Assembly (NCBI GenBank): GCA_000153445.1
Contig: CH672398.1
Coordinates: 195,728-259,727 of the forward strand
Source: a gamma proteobacterium HTCC2207
GTDB taxonomy: Bacteria; Pseudomonadota; Gammaproteobacteria; Pseudomonadales; Porticoccaceae
DNA length: 64,000 nucleotides
Reading direction: 5' to 3'
Below are positions 7,135 to 17,565 of this stretch, piece after piece. The position numbers were made by a program, and so were the translations under genes. A model generated the notes under the pieces. The model was not told the origin of the DNA. It searched no databases and was given only the letters and a program-made list of their open reading frames with translations. The number at the start of each line of letters is the position of its first letter. Within the stretch, counting starts at the first letter, position 1.

Positions 7135-9261
7135 CTAGAAATTTATCGCCATTGAGAGATAAACCGCGCGACCCAGGCCAGGTATTGCTGCGCCCAGCGT
7201 GATATCGCTATCGCCAGTGCGGTTGCGACCACTCAAGTGGGGTGCATAGTATCGATCAAATAGATTTTTAACCCCAGAGCGCAGTTCTATACTCTCGCTA
7301 AGGGACCAGTTGGCGCCAATATTAATAATGCCGAAACCGCTAGATTGCGTTTCATCGTTATAACTGGCGACATACTTTTGGCGTCCATAGATCACTGATT
7401 CGACCATTAATTGCACCGGGATTTGATCGGGTCGGTAACGCAGGCTGAGGCGTGCATTGGCTGGTGCGATTCGATAGAGGTTGTCAGCAACATCAGTTCG
7501 CTTGCCGCGAACATAGCTGAATATTCCGTCCGCTGACCAATTCGAATTAATAGAGTAATCCCAGTTGGCATCGGCGCCATAGATCTCGGCATCGGTATTC
7601 TCGTAACTGAGAGCAGTGGCTCCGCTCATCATATTACTAACCATATTGGCGGCCATATTCATGCTCGGGACACCCTGGATATAGTTGTCGATCTGACGGT
7701 AAAAAATCTGTGGGTAAAGGCTAAAGCGCTGAGCTCTTTTACTCAGACCAATGCTGATCTCGCTGGCAGTCTCATGCTTGAGCGATAAGTTGCCAACATA
7801 GCTGCGCCCATCGGCAAGGCCAGCGGATATTGGCAGTGGCAGCCACAGAAAAGTCTCTTGATAAGAGGGAGCACGATTTTTAATGCCGAGATCAATAGTC
7901 AGTGCTGTCTGAGGATCTAGGGCGCGATTTAATTTCAAAACCACATCGGTGGTGTCGTAATCGAGATTGCGGTCAGCCTGATTAAACTGCATAGCAAGCA
8001 TATTTGCCGTGTCGCCCATCATTGCCATCATTGCCATCATTCCGGAAGAGCTTACGGTACCGCTATCCAATGTAATGCGATTCTGTCGGATACCAGCCTG
8101 ATAACCCCAGTTACCCATATCACCATTGAGTTCGGCAAATAGACCGAGGATATCTCGCTGAGTGCCAGCAAAGTTAAGCAGCTGAAACATCGCATTAGTC
8201 GGGTTGGTGATCGTTGAGTCATGGCTGCTGAGATTGCCATCGGTACCGATTTTTAATTCACCAAAGGACAGTGGCAGTTGAGCATCTAAGCTCCAGGAGA
8301 GATTGTCTGCAGTGGCCAGATTACTGCGGTATCCCATGGTCATAGGCGGGGCAGCACGCAGGCTAAAGTTATCCATGGAATGAGTCACGTCGGCCCATGC
8401 CACAGCCATATTGATACTAGTGCCACTTAGGTCGGTACCATTTAGATAGGTACCATTTAGGTCAGTACTCAGAGTCATGCCGGCGAGATCGGTTTCTACC
8501 GAGGCTATATCCATTGCCAGTGCCGGAGTGCCGCTGTCGCTAATATCCAGCTGGCCGGCAAAGATAGTTAGCTCAGTGGAGCCGGATGTCCAGCCATAAG
8601 CCAGATCAAAACGATCCCGTTGGTGCTGACTGCCAGCAACGGTTTTATTATCGCCTGCTTCAATATTGTCGCCCTCATTATAGGAGCCGAGGAATGAGAA
8701 TTTCTGTTGGTTATTGGCGATCACCAACTGCAGATCCGAGTTCGACTGATTACCGTTCTCAGTTAGCTGGGCGCGAGCAAAGCCGTTGATTTCAATCTCG
8801 CCGTTTGATCCGAAATTTCCACGATTAAACTGTGCCGCCATATGGCCACCAATACTTTCCTGAGCTTGGCTAACTGGCGTAATGCCTCGATAGACAATAA
8901 GTTCTTTGAGCAGGCCAGCGGGGGCATATGAGAGCGGTGAGTCCATGGCATTGGGGCCTCCACTCAGAGTTGGTGCCTGATCGAGTTTAACTGAGACTCT
9001 GTCGCCGTACATGCCGCGATACTGAGCAATGCCAGTAATAACGCCATTGGAATTATTATTGGCTCCGGGAATTCTTTTGAGCAGTTCGGCGCTGTCTGGG
9101 CTGTGCAGCGGATTACTCTGTGGAGATACGCTAATCTGACTTGCGAGAGGGAAAGCCTGAATGGTGATTTCTTCGATGGAGTGATCATGATCTGCCAGTG
9201 CGGAAGTAGTGGTAGAGGTAATAATAAAGGCACCGAGAGCGAGAGCAGTTTTAGCGTGCAT
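7135..9261 (-). CDS. TonB-dependent receptor, OprC/NosA copper-receptor-like
   Basis: Starting at 9261 the protein has 708 residues with a signal peptide (MHAKTALALGAF to ALA). The plug domain contains YRGMYGDRVSVKLDQAP and MDSPLSYAP, which resemble the plug of the OprC/NosA TonB-dependent copper receptors. The barrel ends in an aromatic residue (AINF). It is unusually rich in methionine, including MMAMMAMMG and SMNMAANMVSNMM, and DHDH follows the signal. These suit metal capture, but the substrate is inferred. A short repeat (LNGTYLNGTDLSGT) lies in the barrel. A longer reading frame to 9435 is unlikely because the signal peptide starts at 9261. Confidence 0.8.
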   Translation of the reverse strand: MHAKTALALGAFIITSTTTSALADHDHSIEEITIQAFPLASQISVSPQSNPLHSPDSAELLKRIPGANNNSNGVITGIAQYRGMYGDRVSVKLDQAPTLSGGPNAMDSPLSYAPAGLLKELIVYRGITPVSQAQESIGGHMAAQFNRGNFGSNGEIEINGFARAQLTENGNQSNSDLQLVIANNQQKFSFLGSYNEGDNIEAGDNKTVAGSQHQRDRFDLAYGWTSGSTELTIFAGQLDISDSGTPALAMDIASVETDLAGMTLSTDLNGTYLNGTDLSGTSINMAVAWADVTHSMDNFSLRAAPPMTMGYRSNLATADNLSWSLDAQLPLSFGELKIGTDGNLSSHDSTITNPTNAMFQLLNFAGTQRDILGLFAELNGDMGNWGYQAGIRQNRITLDSGTVSSSGMMAMMAMMGDTANMLAMQFNQADRNLDYDTTDVVLKLNRALDPQTALTIDLGIKNRAPSYQETFLWLPLPISAGLADGRSYVGNLSLKHETASEISIGLSKRAQRFSLYPQIFYRQIDNYIQGVPSMNMAANMVSNMMSGATALSYENTDAEIYGADANWDYSINSNWSADGIFSYVRGKRTDVADNLYRIAPANARLSLRYRPDQIPVQLMVESVIYGRQKYVASYNDETQSSGFGIINIGANWSLSESIELRSGVKNLFDRYYAPHLSGRNRTGDSDITLGAAIPGLGRAVYLSMAINF

Positions 9262-9324
9262 AAGTAGAGCCAGAGGGTAATTTTTGGAAGACACAATTCT
9301 AGATATTTGGCGATTGTGGAACAA

Positions 9325-9341
9325 TGTGACAAATTGTCGCA
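9325..9341. promoter_or_regulatory. Candidate RegA-type operator
   Basis: TGTGACAAATTGTCGCA is an inverted repeat with one asymmetric pair. It fits a GYGAC-N5-GTCGC arrangement close to the known RegA/PrrA/RoxR consensus (GCGRC-N5-GYCGC). It lies 64 bases upstream of the TonB receptor start in the receptor-regBA unit, suggesting autoregulation. A second small inverted repeat (ATTGTGGAACAAT, 9313-9325) abuts it. Confidence 0.45.
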
Positions 9342-9468
9342 GCACGGCGCTATTCGGCGGCCCAAAAAAACCATTAACGGGCCTTGAAGCAGAGTCCAGA
9401 TTACAGTTGGGACAAAGTGAAAAAGCGAGTACCATGCGCGCTTGTTAACTTGCTTGTGAGCTGTAGCC

Positions 9469-9834
9469 ATGGAACCACTGTCTGAAGATCTTCAAGAAAA
9501 CCTCGATCGCATGATTGTTGAGAGTTTAGAAACTGGTTGCGTCTGGGGATTAAAGGACGTGGATGACAACTGGGCGCTGGTGGGTTCAACCGATAGCGAC
9601 ACCATTGATGTTATTCCATTTTGGTCAAATCAAACTTTTGCTCAGGCACTCTGCAATGGCGATTGGGATGTGTATACACCTGTAGCTATCGACATGGAAG
9701 AGTTTCTCGATGACTGGCTCCCGGGTATGCACAGCGATGTATTAATGGTCGGCGTTAACTGGACTTCAGATCTTGAAGGCCAGGAAATGGAGCCGCTGGA
9801 TCTGCTTGAAGAATTTGAAGCGGAACTGGATTAG
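9469..9834 (+). CDS. DUF2750-type protein
   Basis: This small acidic protein of 121 residues is probably cytosolic. The pattern of a tryptophan-rich strand (CVWGLKDVDDNWAL), an IDVIPFWSNQTFAQALCNGDW segment and a FLDDWLPGM helix is what I recall of DUF2750, a family with no established function. It begins divergently from the OprC-like receptor and sits eight bases before the DUF3581 gene, so the two are likely cotranscribed. The family assignment is from memory of the pattern. Confidence 0.75.
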   Translation: MEPLSEDLQENLDRMIVESLETGCVWGLKDVDDNWALVGSTDSDTIDVIPFWSNQTFAQALCNGDWDVYTPVAIDMEEFLDDWLPGMHSDVLMVGVNWTSDLEGQEMEPLDLLEEFEAELD

Positions 9835-9842
9835 AGACGAGT

Positions 9843-10559
9843 ATGTTTTTACAGCAGTTTTATACTGGTGACGATTCCGCTTCTACTGTCAGCATCAGTG
9901 CTGAGCAGGGCAGTGGCTTTGCGAAAACTATCAGCAATGATTTCAATCCAATTCACGACATAGATAGCAAGCGCTTCTGTGTTCCAGGTGATCTGCTATT
10001 TGCATTGGTATTGGAGCGTTATGGCTTGAGCCAGCAAATGCGTTTTGAATTTTCCGGAATGGTGTCGGCGGATACGCCATTGGTTATGCCCGACTCTCCA
10101 GCGGATCAGTTTGAAATTGCCGATGCCCGCGAAAAAACCTATCTCAAGGTTTCCCGCGCTGGTGACCCGCTTCAGGATCAGCAAGTGCTGGAAAGCCTGA
10201 TTAAAAATTATGTGTTTTTTTCGGGACAGAATTTCCCGCATATTCTGGTGCCATTGATGGCCGAGAAGAATGTCATGATCAACCCTCAGCGACCTCTAGT
10301 GATCTATGAGTCTATGTCATTGGAACTGGAGACCTTGGCGCTAGACCAGCCCAGTGTTGAGTTGGCCGGCACTAGTCTTGAGGTTGATGGTAAGCGCGGC
10401 AACGCGGAGTTTAGGTTTAGTCTGACAGACGGCGGCAAGATCGTCGGCACTGGTGTGAAGACTTTAATTCTCAGTGGCCTCCGTGAATATCAGCAGGAGG
10501 CCATAGATCTGATGGTGGCAACGTATTTAGACAATCAGGCCCGTCACTGCGAAGCCTGA
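9843..10559 (+). CDS. DUF3581 family protein
   Basis: The 238-residue protein contains SGFAKTISNDFNPIHD followed by SKRFCVPGDLLFALVL, the hallmark block of DUF3581. The sequence DFNPIHD in such a setting recalls the hydratase side of hot-dog folds (MaoC-like dehydratases), and the later part could be a second hot-dog half. This suggests, without proving, an acyl-thioester-related role. It follows the DUF2750 gene closely. It has no signal peptide or membrane segment. The in vivo role is unknown. Confidence 0.75.
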   Translation: MFLQQFYTGDDSASTVSISAEQGSGFAKTISNDFNPIHDIDSKRFCVPGDLLFALVLERYGLSQQMRFEFSGMVSADTPLVMPDSPADQFEIADAREKTYLKVSRAGDPLQDQQVLESLIKNYVFFSGQNFPHILVPLMAEKNVMINPQRPLVIYESMSLELETLALDQPSVELAGTSLEVDGKRGNAEFRFSLTDGGKIVGTGVKTLILSGLREYQQEAIDLMVATYLDNQARHCEA

Positions 10560-10587
10560 TTGATTCTAAAGGTCTGAGTCGGGCAGT

Positions 10588-13434
10588 TTAGGCCACAGCT
10601 TTGGCCGCGACTTTTTCCCTCAGCATATCCTTTAAGAAATGACCTGTGTGTGAGGCCTTAACCGTGGCCACAGTCTCCGGTGTTCCCTCAGCGATAATCT
10701 GTCCGCCGCCAGAACCTCCTTCAGGACCCAGATCGACAATCCAATCGGCGGTCTTAATCACATCCAAATTATGCTCAATAACGACCATGGTATTGCCCTG
10801 GTCGCGGAGTCTATGGAGTACCGCCAGCAACTGTTCAATATCGTGGAAGTGCAGGCCGGTGGTTGGCTCATCGAGAATATACAGGGTCTTGCCAGTGTCG
10901 CGCTTGGACAGCTCTTTCGATAGCTTAATACGCTGTGCTTCACCACCGGATAAGGTGGTCGCGGACTGGCCTAGCTTGATATAGGAGAGACCCACATCCA
11001 TAAGTGTTTGCAGTTTGCGCGCCACAGCTGGAATGGGATCGAAAAATACTCGCGCATCTTCCACCGTCATATCCAGCACCTGATGAATATTTTTGCCTTT
11101 AAAGTGGATGTCTAGGGTCTCACGGTTATAGCGTTTGCTCTTGCACACGTCGCAGGGCACATAGATATCCGGCAAGAAGTGCATCTCAACCTTGGTTACG
11201 CCATCACCCTGACAGGCTTCGCAGCGGCCGCCTTTAACATTAAAGCTAAAGCGTCCAGGGTTGTAACCTCTGGAGCGGGCTTCTTGGGTTGCGGCAAACA
11301 GTTCGCGAATCGGCGTAAAAATACCGGTGTAGGTGGCGGGGTTTGAGCGCGGAGTACGACCAATTGGGCTCTGGTCAATATCGATACACTTGTCGAGATG
11401 GTTGAGTCCAGTAATAGTATCGTGGGCGGCAGACTTCAGTGTTGTCGCTTTGTTTAGCGCGACAGCCGCCGCGGGATAGAGAGTGCCATTGATCAGTGTT
11501 GATTTGCCTGACCCGGAGACGCCGGTAATGCAGGTAAACAAGCCAATGGGAATTTGCAGATCGACATTTTGTAAGTTGTTGCCGCAGGCGCCGGTGACAT
11601 CAATAAACTTGTCCTTGGGCTGATTGCGCTCAGTGGGTATTTTTATTCCGCGCACGCCGGACATAAACTGACCGGTGACAGAGTTGGGGTTGTCGTGAAT
11701 CTGCTGTGCCGTGCCCTCGGCCACTACCTCACCACCATGGACACCGGCACCGGGGCCAATGTCGATAATATAGTCAGCGGCGGCGATGGCCTCTTCATCG
11801 TGCTCCACGACAATGACGGTATTGCCGAGATCGCGCAGACGTACCAGCGTTTTCAACAGGCGCTCATTATCCCGTTGGTGCAGGCCAATCGAGGGTTCGT
11901 CGAGTATATACATAACCCCAACCAGGCCCGCACCGATTTGGCTGGCCAGACGAATACGCTGGGCCTCGCCACCGGAGAGCGTATCGGCGCTGCGGTTCAG
12001 TGAAAGATAGTTGAGTCCAACATCCACCAAGAAGCGAAAGCGCTGGCGAATCTCTTTGATAATTTTTTCAGCGATCTCACCCTGCCGACCTTCTAGCTCA
12101 ATATTATCGAAGTAATCACAGCAGTCCCCTACAGGCATGCTGACCATATCTTCAATGCGGCGGTTGTCGATAAATACATGGCGCGCCGACTTGCGCAGTC
12201 TCGTGCCGTCGCACTCGGGGCAGTGAGAACTGGTCATATACTTGGCGAGCTCTTCGCGCACTGAACCGGATTCGGTTTCGCGGAAGCGGCGTTCCATATT
12301 GTTGATCACACCCTCAAAGGTATGTTCGCGACGGAACATGGTGCCGCGGTCGTTGACATAGCTAAAGGTGATTTCTTCCTTGCCGCTGCCGTAGAGGATT
12401 TTTTTGCGATGATCTTCGCTCAGAGATTCCCAGGGCGAATCTATATCAAAATCATAATGAGCAGCCAGGGAAGTGAGCATATTGTAGTAGTAGAGTGTGC
12501 GACGATCCCAGCCGCGAATCGCGCCCTCGGAGATCGAGGCTTCCGGATGATGAACCACGCGCTCTATATCAAAAAATTGATGCACACCCAGCCCATCACA
12601 GGTAGGGCAGGCACCTACCGGGTTGTTAAACGAGAACAACCGTGGCTCTAGTTCATTGAGGCTGTAGTTGCAGACTGAACAGGCAAACTTGGCCGAAAAC
12701 ATCTGGTCCGGTTGGTCGCTGTCCATAAAACTTATGCCAGCAAGCCCCTCAGCCAGGGTGAGGGCGGTTTCAAAGGATTCCGCTAGACGCAGACCCATAT
12801 CAGCCTTCACTTTAAAGCGATCAACAACGACTTCTATATCGTGCTTTTGCTTTTTATTTAGGGCTGGAGCTTCATCCAAATCGCAGACCACACCATCGAT
12901 ACGAGCGCGAATAAAACCCTGTCGGCGGAGGCTATCGAACAGATGCAGATGCTCGCCTTTGCGGCCTTTGATAATCGGCGCCAACAGCATTAATTTAGTA
13001 TTTTCTGGCATTGCCAGTACCTGATCCACCATCTGGCTGACCGTCTGAGCTTTAAGTGGTTGGTTGTGCTCTGGGCAGCGTGGCTCCCCGGCACGGGCAA
13101 ACAGTAGACGCAGATAATCATAGATCTCGGTAATGGTGCCGACAGTCGAGCGCGGGTTGTGTGAGGTGGATTTTTGCTCAATGGAAATCGCCGGGGAGAG
13201 CCCTTCAATATGGTCTACATCGGGCTTTTCCATCATTGAGAGAAACTGCCGCGCGTAGGTCGAGAGAGATTCTACATAGCGACGCTGGCCTTCGGCGTAG
13301 AGCGTATCAAACGCCAGAGATGATTTTCCCGACCCAGAGAGGCCCGTAATCACGACTAACTTGTCCCGTGGAATATCAAGATCAATGTTTTTCAGATTAT
13401 GTGTTCGGGCGCCGCGTACCTGGATGGTATTCAT
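10588..13434 (-). CDS. uvrA: Excinuclease ABC subunit A
   Basis: UvrA recognises bulky DNA damage as a dimer and loads UvrB in nucleotide excision repair. Both ATPase modules are visible: [21 protein letters not shown] near residue 30 with [14 protein letters not shown], and [14 protein letters not shown] with [15 protein letters not shown]. The cysteine pairs of the zinc modules are also present (CSVCNYS/CPTCDG and [18 protein letters not shown]). I set the start at 13434 ([14 protein letters not shown], 948 residues) because an upstream in-frame ATG at 13488 would add a non-conserved extension. No LexA-type box is apparent upstream. The uvrA, MFS, ssb order is conserved in pseudomonads. Confidence 0.97.
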   Translation of the reverse strand: MNTIQVRGARTHNLKNIDLDIPRDKLVVITGLSGSGKSSLAFDTLYAEGQRRYVESLSTYARQFLSMMEKPDVDHIEGLSPAISIEQKSTSHNPRSTVGTITEIYDYLRLLFARAGEPRCPEHNQPLKAQTVSQMVDQVLAMPENTKLMLLAPIIKGRKGEHLHLFDSLRRQGFIRARIDGVVCDLDEAPALNKKQKHDIEVVVDRFKVKADMGLRLAESFETALTLAEGLAGISFMDSDQPDQMFSAKFACSVCNYSLNELEPRLFSFNNPVGACPTCDGLGVHQFFDIERVVHHPEASISEGAIRGWDRRTLYYYNMLTSLAAHYDFDIDSPWESLSEDHRKKILYGSGKEEITFSYVNDRGTMFRREHTFEGVINNMERRFRETESGSVREELAKYMTSSHCPECDGTRLRKSARHVFIDNRRIEDMVSMPVGDCCDYFDNIELEGRQGEIAEKIIKEIRQRFRFLVDVGLNYLSLNRSADTLSGGEAQRIRLASQIGAGLVGVMYILDEPSIGLHQRDNERLLKTLVRLRDLGNTVIVVEHDEEAIAAADYIIDIGPGAGVHGGEVVAEGTAQQIHDNPNSVTGQFMSGVRGIKIPTERNQPKDKFIDVTGACGNNLQNVDLQIPIGLFTCITGVSGSGKSTLINGTLYPAAAVALNKATTLKSAAHDTITGLNHLDKCIDIDQSPIGRTPRSNPATYTGIFTPIRELFAATQEARSRGYNPGRFSFNVKGGRCEACQGDGVTKVEMHFLPDIYVPCDVCKSKRYNRETLDIHFKGKNIHQVLDMTVEDARVFFDPIPAVARKLQTLMDVGLSYIKLGQSATTLSGGEAQRIKLSKELSKRDTGKTLYILDEPTTGLHFHDIEQLLAVLHRLRDQGNTMVVIEHNLDVIKTADWIVDLGPEGGSGGGQIIAEGTPETVATVKASHTGHFLKDMLREKVAAKAVA

Positions 13435-13643
13435 TGAAGAGTCTTTTGGTTGTGTTAATCGATCGATTATAGGGTGCTGTTGGTGCACCCGGCAAAGTGA
13501 TTTTTAAAATTCATGAAACTATTACGAATAGCCCGCTGCGACAGACTGCAATGGTGGGAAAATAGTTGCTCCAAAAAGAGTGAGTTTTGGGGTCTAATTT
13601 CTATATTAGACCGTGCACTGTGGCGCAGCGCTGTTAAAATGCT

Positions 13644-15029
13644 GTGCCCATTTATTACCCTGATGCTGACTTGAATAATTCTTCCTCATTTTCCTCGCTA
13701 GAGAAACGCGCAGTGGCCTCACTGGCTAGTCTCTATGGCTTTAGAATGCTCGGTCTGTTTATGGTACTGCCTATTCTGGCTCTGTATATGGATGACTATC
13801 CCGGCTTCAGCCCACTGCTATTGGGGGTTTGTTTGGGTATCTATGGCCTCACCCAGGCGGCATTGCAAATTCCATTGGGTTTATTATCTGACAAGATTGG
13901 CCGCAGGCCGGTGATTGTCGGCGGTCTATTAGTTTTTATTTTTGGCAGTTTAGTAGCGGCTTCGGCGGAGACCAGTGCGGGTTTGATTGTCGGTCGCGCA
14001 ATTCAGGGAGCAGGTGCCATTGCCAGCACTCTGATGGCATTGGTCAGCGATCTTACTCGCGAGGAGAATCGCACCAAGGCTATGGCCAATATAGGAGCCA
14101 GTATCGGCGTATCATTTGTGTTGGCGATGATTTTTGGTCCAGTTATAGCCACGGCACTGGGATTGTCTGGTGTGTTCTGGGTCACTGCACTGCTCGGTTG
14201 CCTGGGCATTATTATCTTTTTGCGCTGGGTGCCAAAAGCGGTGACTGTGCAGCGCAATCGTGAGACTCACACAGATCTACAACAGATTCGCGGCCTCTTA
14301 AAAGATCCCAGCTTGCTGCGCCTCAATTTTGGTGTTTTTGCGCTGCATTTAATTTTAATGGCCGCCTTTGTGGTGATTCCCGCGCTGCTCTCCGAAGAGC
14401 TCGGCATAGTAGGAGCTGATCTCTGGTGGGTTTATCTGCTGTTACTGGGTGGCGGCTTTGTGGCCATGTTGCCCGCAATGATTATCGGAGAGAAATTACA
14501 GCGTCAAAAACTCAGTTTTACCACGGCGGTTGTCTGCGTGACTCTGGCTATGTTGCTGTTAGCTCTGTTTAGAGGGCCGTTATTGACGCCGATTATGTTG
14601 CTGCTGTTTTTTGCCGCGTTTAATCTACTCGAAGCCTCACTGCCCTCGTGGTTGAGCAAAGTTTGTCCCGCTGGTCGCAAGGGCACGGCAATGGGAATCT
14701 ACTCCACATGCCAATTTTTTGGGGCGTTTGTTGGCGGTGTGCTCGGTGGCTGGAGTGTGCAACAGTTGGGTGTCGACAGTTTGTTCCTATTGCTTGCGGC
14801 AATTGGCTTTGTCTGGTGGCTGTTGGCGCTGGGATTGGAAGCACCCAAAGCAATGCAAACCGTGGTTCTAAATAGTGGTGATATAGCGTATGAGGATTTT
14901 GCGAAATTAATCTTAAAAGTTCCTGGCGTAGAGGATATACTCGTCGTTCGTGGGGAACAGCTGGCCTATGCCAAGGTGAATAAGAAGACCGTGGATATGT
15001 CCGGTCTGAAGCCTTACTTAAATTTATAA
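13644..15029 (+). CDS. MFS transporter, YajR-like
   Basis: The protein has twelve predicted membrane helices and the MFS loop motif [12 protein letters not shown] near residue 80. After the last helix comes a soluble tail of about 60 residues ([29 protein letters not shown]) that resembles the ferredoxin-like YAM domain of E. coli YajR, a proton-driven exporter of unknown substrate. The start is GTG 13644; an in-frame TTG at 13671 is an alternative. The gene lies divergent from uvrA and 16 bases before ssb, as in many pseudomonads, so ssb may be partly read from its promoter. Confidence 0.88.
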   Translation: MPIYYPDADLNNSSSFSSLEKRAVASLASLYGFRMLGLFMVLPILALYMDDYPGFSPLLLGVCLGIYGLTQAALQIPLGLLSDKIGRRPVIVGGLLVFIFGSLVAASAETSAGLIVGRAIQGAGAIASTLMALVSDLTREENRTKAMANIGASIGVSFVLAMIFGPVIATALGLSGVFWVTALLGCLGIIIFLRWVPKAVTVQRNRETHTDLQQIRGLLKDPSLLRLNFGVFALHLILMAAFVVIPALLSEELGIVGADLWWVYLLLLGGGFVAMLPAMIIGEKLQRQKLSFTTAVVCVTLAMLLLALFRGPLLTPIMLLLFFAAFNLLEASLPSWLSKVCPAGRKGTAMGIYSTCQFFGAFVGGVLGGWSVQQLGVDSLFLLLAAIGFVWWLLALGLEAPKAMQTVVLNSGDIAYEDFAKLILKVPGVEDILVVRGEQLAYAKVNKKTVDMSGLKPYLNL

Positions 15030-15045
15030 CGAACAGGGGAACAAA

Positions 15046-15561
15046 ATGGCGCGCGGAATTAACAAAGTAATAATAGTCGGTAACTGTGGTCAAGACCCGG
15101 AGACGCGCTATTTGCCTTCAGGTGGTGCTGTGACCAATATGAGTCTAGCAACATCAGAGTCGTGGAAAGACAAAAACACCGGTGAGCAGCAAGAGCGCAC
15201 AGAGTGGCACAAGGTGGTATTTTTTAACCGTCTTGGTGAGATTGCCGGCGAGTATCTAAAGAAGGGTTCCAAGGTTTATGTTGAAGGCTCTCTGCGCACG
15301 CGCAAGTGGCAGGGCCAAGATGGTTCCGACCGTTACACCACAGAGATTGTCGCTAGCGAAATGCAGATGCTCGATAGTCGCGGTGGTCAGGAAGGTGGTG
15401 GCGGTGGTGGCGGATATCAGCAAAATCGTCCACAGCAGAACCAAGGTCAGCAAAATCAGGGCCAGATGCAAAATCAAGGTCAGCAGCAACAGCAAAATCA
15501 GGCTCCTAAGCCGCAAGCGCCACAGGGCATGGACAGCTTCGATGACGATATCCCGTTCTAG
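15046..15561 (+). CDS. ssb: Single-stranded DNA-binding protein
   Basis: The protein coats single-stranded DNA as a tetramer in replication, repair and recombination. Residues 1-110 form the OB-fold ([21 protein letters not shown] at the start, and a [18 protein letters not shown] block). A glycine stretch and a glutamine/asparagine-rich linker follow, ending in the acidic tip DSFDDDIPF that recruits partner proteins. ACAGGGGAAC lies before the ATG at 15046. The length of 171 residues is normal. The Q/N linker is more repetitive than in E. coli. Confidence 0.97.
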   Translation: MARGINKVIIVGNCGQDPETRYLPSGGAVTNMSLATSESWKDKNTGEQQERTEWHKVVFFNRLGEIAGEYLKKGSKVYVEGSLRTRKWQGQDGSDRYTTEIVASEMQMLDSRGGQEGGGGGGGYQQNRPQQNQGQQNQGQMQNQGQQQQQNQAPKPQAPQGMDSFDDDIPF

Positions 15562-15650
15562 AGTCTGACCGCTGTTAACGAAAATTATTGAGATTTCCTT
15601 AACCCTGGCGTTTAAATGTCAGTGTTAAAACTTACTATTACGAGGTTGTT

Positions 15651-16127
15651 ATGACGATTCAAGTTGGCGATAAAATTCCTGAAGGCATGTTCACTGTAAT
15701 GGGCGCAGAAGGCCCTACTGGTGTAAGCACTGCTGATATTTTCAGCGGCAAAAAAGTTGTACTGTTTGCCGTCCCCGGTGCTTTCACTCCTACCTGTTCC
15801 GCTGCACATCTGCCGGGTTTTGTTGTCCATGTTGACGACATTAAAGCCAAGGGCGTTGATACAGTCGCCTGCATGTCAGTAAACGATGTGTTTGTAATGC
15901 ACGCTTGGGGCCAGTCGGCTAATGCTGAGCATCTGATGATGTTGGCTGATGGCAATGCAACGTTTACTGAAGCTCTGGGTCTGGTTTTGGACGGCAGTGG
16001 TTTTGGTATGGGTACTCGCAGTCAGCGCTTCGCTATGATCGTTGATGACGGTGTGGTGAGCTTGCTGAATGTTGATGCTGGCGCGCTGGAAGCTTCAAGT
16101 GCAGAGGCGATTTTAGCGGCGTTGTAA
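15651..16127 (+). CDS. Prx5-type peroxiredoxin
   Basis: This thiol peroxidase of 158 residues reduces hydrogen peroxide and organic peroxides. The peroxidatic cysteine is Cys49 in VPGAFTPTCSAAHLPGF, and TRSQRFAMIVDDGVV is typical of the Prx5/atypical 2-Cys group. The only other cysteine (Cys74 region, VACMSV) is at a position seen in bacterial Prx5 proteins that use glutathione or glutaredoxin; the resolving mechanism cannot be decided by eye. It is monocistronic, flanked by a terminator at 16147-16179. ACGAGG precedes the ATG. Confidence 0.92.
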   Translation: MTIQVGDKIPEGMFTVMGAEGPTGVSTADIFSGKKVVLFAVPGAFTPTCSAAHLPGFVVHVDDIKAKGVDTVACMSVNDVFVMHAWGQSANAEHLMMLADGNATFTEALGLVLDGSGFGMGTRSQRFAMIVDDGVVSLLNVDAGALEASSAEAILAAL

Positions 16128-16146
16128 TTTGCTCTAGGATTCGTCA

Positions 16147-16179
16147 AAAGGGGAGCTGCTTCGGTGGTTCCCTTTTTTT
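16147..16179 (+). terminator. Probable terminator of the peroxiredoxin gene
   Basis: AAAGGGGA at 16147-16154 can pair with TCCCTTT at 16169-16175 with one bulged G, and seven T residues follow. Confidence 0.6.
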
Positions 16180-16240
16180 GTGTCTGGTGATTTTGAGTTG
16201 GGTCTCTGCTCTTGTGGTTATGACTGAAATCATCAGGCAC

Positions 16241-16266
16241 AAAAAAGGCGGCCGAGGCCGCCTTTT
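16241..16266 (-). terminator. Terminator of fabA-fabB
   Basis: AAAAGGCGGCC at 16243-16253 is perfectly complementary to GGCCGCCTTTT at 16256-16266. On the minus strand the stem ends in a run of six T, 17 bases beyond the fabB stop. Confidence 0.85.
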
Positions 16267-16283
16267 CCAAACAATGACAAAAA

Positions 16284-17498
16284 TCAGCCAGTGAAACGTT
16301 CCATAATCAGTGTGGCGTTAGTGCCGCCAAAACCGAAGCTATTGGACATAATGCAATTCAGCTGCTTCTCTTTGGTTTCTAAAAGAATCGGCAGACCGGC
16401 CGCGTTCTCATCGAGTTCATCAATATGTGCAGAGCCAGCAACAAAATTATTCTGCATCATGAGCATGCAGTAGATCGCTTCGTGAACGCCAGCAGCACCC
16501 AAACTATGACCAGAGAGTGATTTAGTTGAGCTAATATCGGGGCAGTTCTCAGGGAAAGTATTGCGAATCGCACCCAGCTCAGCCACATCACCCACAGGCG
16601 TGCTTGTGCCGTGAGTATTGATATAGTCGATTGGACCTTTGGCCGTTTCCATCGCCATCTTCATGCAGCGCTCAGCGCCTTCACCTGATGGAGACACCAT
16701 ATCTGCGCCATCGGATGTCGCACCGTAACCGGTCACTTCACAGATGATGTTAGCGCCGCGAGCCAATGCGTGTTCGAGCTCTTCAACGACCACGGTCCCA
16801 GCACCCAAACCTGGGGCAAAGCCGTCGCGCTGTGAGTCGTAGGCACGTGAGGCAATCTCTGGCGTATCATTATATTTACTCGTCAGAGCACCCATGGCAT
16901 CAAACATGCCGGCCATAGACCAATGCATATCTTCAGAACCGCCAGCGAGCAAAACGTCTTGCTTGCCCAGTTGAATCAACTCTACGGCGTGGCCAATACA
17001 GTGAGCGCTGGTGGCGCAAGCAGAGGCGATTGAGTAGTTGACACCCTTAATTTTAAACGGTGTGGCAACACAGGCAGAGACGGTGCTGGCCATAATCTGA
17101 GTTACTCTATAGGGGCCGGCACGCTTGATACCTCGGTCGCGCATTACATCTATAGATTCGGTAAACATTTCACCGGAAACGCCTCCCGAGCCCATTACCA
17201 GACCGGTGCGGTGGTTTGAGACCATCTCAGGTGTGAGGCCAGCATCGGCTATTGCACGATCAGTGGCAATGTAGGCATAGGAGGCCGAGGGGCCCATAAA
17301 GCGCAAAATCTTGCGATCAATATGATCTTTGGGATCTATATCTAGAACGGCACCAACATTGCAGCGCAGACCCATTTCAGCGAAGTCTTCACGGCGGCGA
17401 ATGCCGGAGATGCCTTCTTTAAGTGAGTGAGCAACGCTTTCTTTATCGTTGCCCAGACATGAAACAATACCAAGTCCCGTAATTACTGCACGTTTCAT
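16284..17498 (-). CDS. fabB: 3-oxoacyl-ACP synthase I
   Basis: This is a thiolase-fold condensing enzyme of type II fatty acid synthesis, able to elongate the cis-3-decenoyl intermediate needed for unsaturated fatty acids. The active-site Cys161 lies in [16 protein letters not shown], and the catalytic histidines are in [11 protein letters not shown] (about 295) and [11 protein letters not shown] (about 331). The [12 protein letters not shown]-terminus is typical. The length of 404 matches FabB. It follows fabA by 67 bases on the same strand and shares its terminator, the classic fabAB pair. Confidence 0.95.
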   Translation of the reverse strand: MKRAVITGLGIVSCLGNDKESVAHSLKEGISGIRRREDFAEMGLRCNVGAVLDIDPKDHIDRKILRFMGPSASYAYIATDRAIADAGLTPEMVSNHRTGLVMGSGGVSGEMFTESIDVMRDRGIKRAGPYRVTQIMASTVSACVATPFKIKGVNYSIASACATSAHCIGHAVELIQLGKQDVLLAGGSEDMHWSMAGMFDAMGALTSKYNDTPEIASRAYDSQRDGFAPGLGAGTVVVEELEHALARGANIICEVTGYGATSDGADMVSPSGEGAERCMKMAMETAKGPIDYINTHGTSTPVGDVAELGAIRNTFPENCPDISSTKSLSGHSLGAAGVHEAIYCMLMMQNNFVAGSAHIDELDENAAGLPILLETKEKQLNCIMSNSFGFGGTNATLIMERFTG

Positions 17499-17565
17499 CG
17501 GTGGTCCTCTTGAATTGGATATTTAGTATGACGTTTAACAGCGTACTAATTAACTGCGATTAGGA

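Noticed and set aside
8964-9470. Minus-strand 168-codon frame over the start of the OprC-like receptor
   Set aside because: It is an out-of-frame shadow of the receptor's signal and plug coding sequence and lacks any family feature.
13441-13643. LexA (SOS) box upstream of uvrA
   Set aside because: No CTG-N10-CAG palindrome of good quality is present between uvrA and the MFS gene, so SOS control is not supported.
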